Positions 34,164-35,073 of a DNA stretch of 35,073 bases are shown piece after piece. The notes beneath the pieces are model-generated. The model saw only the letters and a list, made by a program, of their open reading frames with translations, searched no databases and had not been told where the DNA came from. Source of the DNA: Chlamydiales bacterium (GTDB taxonomy: Bacteria; Chlamydiota; Chlamydiia; Chlamydiales; Rhabdochlamydiaceae). Position 1 is the stretch's first letter. The number at the start of each line of letters is the position of its first letter. A program made the translations under genes and the position numbers. The stretch lies in assembly GCA_031281085.1 (NCBI GenBank), contig JAITFW010000042.1, positions 1-35,073 on the forward strand, written 5' to 3'.

Positions 34164-34254
34164 GATCCAACCCTTGTCTTAAAAGTGCTATGGTTTGCAT
34201 TCTGGTTTAAAACCCTTTTTTTGTCGAGAAAACATCGGAAAGGAAGATTTTAGA

Positions 34255-34345
34255 GACTGTCCATTTTTTTTGTGTAAATAGCTTATGGCGATAGATTAGG
34301 CTTGGATATGTGATTAAAGCTATTTACACAAAAAAATGGACAGTC
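34255..34345. repeat. 91-bp inverted-repeat (MITE-like) element
   Basis: A 30-base arm (GACTGTCC, T8, GTGTAAATAGCTT; 34255-34284) is matched by its complement at 34317-34345 with one base fewer in the A/T run, leaving a 32-base centre. The ends resemble terminal inverted repeats of IS256-type elements (ACTGTCC...TTTACACA). The arms are too long for a simple terminator. No target duplication is visible. Confidence 0.7.
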
Positions 34346-34435
34346 TTCTTTTACCTCATAACACCTCCAAAATCTTTTGAAGATGCTACCGTTATTCAGG
34401 AATAGCTATCAAATCTTTTTAATCAAAAAGCCCTG

Positions 34436-34473
34436 GACTTCTTCCTAAAAAATTTCATATTGTACATTCTTAA
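34436..34473 (-). repeat. IS end-like repeat, copy B
   Basis: The minus strand reads TTAAGAATGTACAATATGAA and then ATTTTTTAGGAAG, a near copy of 15418-15455. No transposase is next to it here, so it may be a solo end. Confidence 0.5.
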
Positions 34474-34719
34474 CATGAAAACTAAGAATACATGGAAAGG
34501 TTGTTATATTAATTTAAGAAAATCCAAATTGTGAATTATATAAAATCATGTTAATATAATAAATAACAGGTAATCGATATAAAGATTACAATACTAAAAT
34601 GGTTTTTTGTTAGAGTCATTGTTAAAAAATGCAATTGCTTAAAAAGCCATAAGCCTTTTTATAAATACTTACTGGACTTACGCAAAAAAAGAAAACCCAT
34701 TAAAATAAGGATATTTTTG

Positions 34720-34882
34720 ATGAGGAAAAGAAGAAAGGTAAAAAAAACACACACGAAAGGACTATTGCAAATTTCTATTTCTTACACAGACAAATGATAC
34801 TCTAACCTATTTTTCTGAACATGCACAAGATGAGAGTCATGATATGATCAACAGGAACTTAAAGAGAGAAACAGTGCCATAG
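34720..34882 (+). pseudogene. Gene remnant sharing a TLTYFSEHAQD motif (copy 2)
   Basis: An ATG at 34720 opens MRKRRKVKKTHTKGLLQISI and stops at a TGA. In another frame the same region reads NDTLTYFSEHAQDESHDMIN to a TAG at 34880. The motif and 37 identical bases match the inverted remnant at 6827-6976, whose reading ...KYTLTYFSEHAQDD suggests a frameshift at about 34795 here. Family unknown. Confidence 0.5.
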
Positions 34883-35073
34883 TACATATTAGCTCCAGCA
34901 CCAATGGCATTTTTTGCTAAATAAATAGTAGGAGTCCCTATTCCGAATCATCCTATATACTCAAGAGAATGAGAAAAAAGACATAACAGATAACCAAACC
35001 CTTGAATGTTTCTTGAAACTTCAGCTAAGAACCCTGTTATATGCAACCAAAAGCCCACTTTTTAACACGCAAT

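Larger units (their letters stand above)
34164..35073. other. Gene-poor right end
   Basis: No intact gene. The region carries a 91-base inverted-repeat element (34255-34345), an IS end-like repeat (34436-34473) and a gene remnant (34720-34882). The last 190 bases hold nothing I can identify; short frames such as IVHISSSTNGIF right after the remnant look like decayed coding sequence. Confidence 0.6.

Noticed and set aside
1-35073. CRISPR arrays, rRNA genes, prophage or plasmid replication genes
   Set aside because: I saw no regularly spaced repeats, rRNA cores, phage structural genes or replication initiators.

Overview
The window looks like chromosomal DNA of an AT-rich, environmental (non-Chlamydiaceae) member of the Chlamydiae. 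The strongest clue is gene order on 16.1-29.0 kb: HAD phosphatase (gph), truA, ispD, SWIB protein, prfB, GNAT, yebC. As I remember it, this follows the CT464-CT457 block of Chlamydia trachomatis. It is interrupted here by aconitase, a plastid-UGP3-like gene and dead insertion sequences (IS). Aconitase, which Chlamydiaceae lack, an Lpg1974/MOMP-like porin and heavy IS debris fit Simkania/Rhabdochlamydia-type lineages. The family-level placement is inference.

Layout. 0.27-5.4 kb (+): sucA-sucB-lpd, the 2-oxoglutarate dehydrogenase complex with its own E3. 5.5-6.6 kb (-): a small coiled-coil protein, a [2Fe-2S] ferredoxin and a DUF1858/A-type Fe-S carrier fusion. 7.1-9.0 kb (-): recO and an MFS transporter. 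9.1 kb (+): tRNA-Arg(TCG). 9.5-15.4 kb (+): a tight run with overlapping genes: long-form hpf, an HsdR_N-like nuclease-fold protein, a DUF115/MptE-like protein, a MORN_2 repeat protein, a second DUF115 protein and an M15-like lipoprotein. 15.4-16.1 kb: IS3- and IS5-type debris. 16.1-19.8 kb (-): HAD phosphatase, tRNA-Leu(CAA), acnA. 20.0-20.8 kb: remnants of three more transposases (IS630-, IS5/DDE_Tnp_4- and IS982-like). 20.8-22.6 kb (-): truA, ispD, SWIB. 22.7-25.1 kb (+): a decayed ORF, then a 699-residue nucleotidyltransferase resembling plant chloroplast UGP3. 25.1-25.4 kb (-): a small membrane protein. 26.2-29.0 kb (+): prfB with a programmed +1 frameshift, two tandem GNATs, yebC. 29.0-34.2 kb (-): MOMP-like outer membrane protein, VTT/TVP38 membrane protein, M16 pitrilysin-like protease. 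34.2-35.1 kb: inverted repeats and gene remnants.

How the parts fit together. SucAB-Lpd plus AcnA point to a fuller TCA cycle than in Chlamydiaceae. The ferredoxin and A-type carrier would serve Fe-S proteins such as aconitase. The 9.5-15.4 kb gene run is the best candidate for an undescribed system. It pairs two Maf/MptE-like (GxGPS) proteins with a repeat protein and a predicted cell-envelope M15 lipoprotein, in a lineage with no flagellar genes in view. The UGP3-like enzyme suggests a plastid-type UDP-sugar supply. All function calls rest on motif reading and recall, without database searches.
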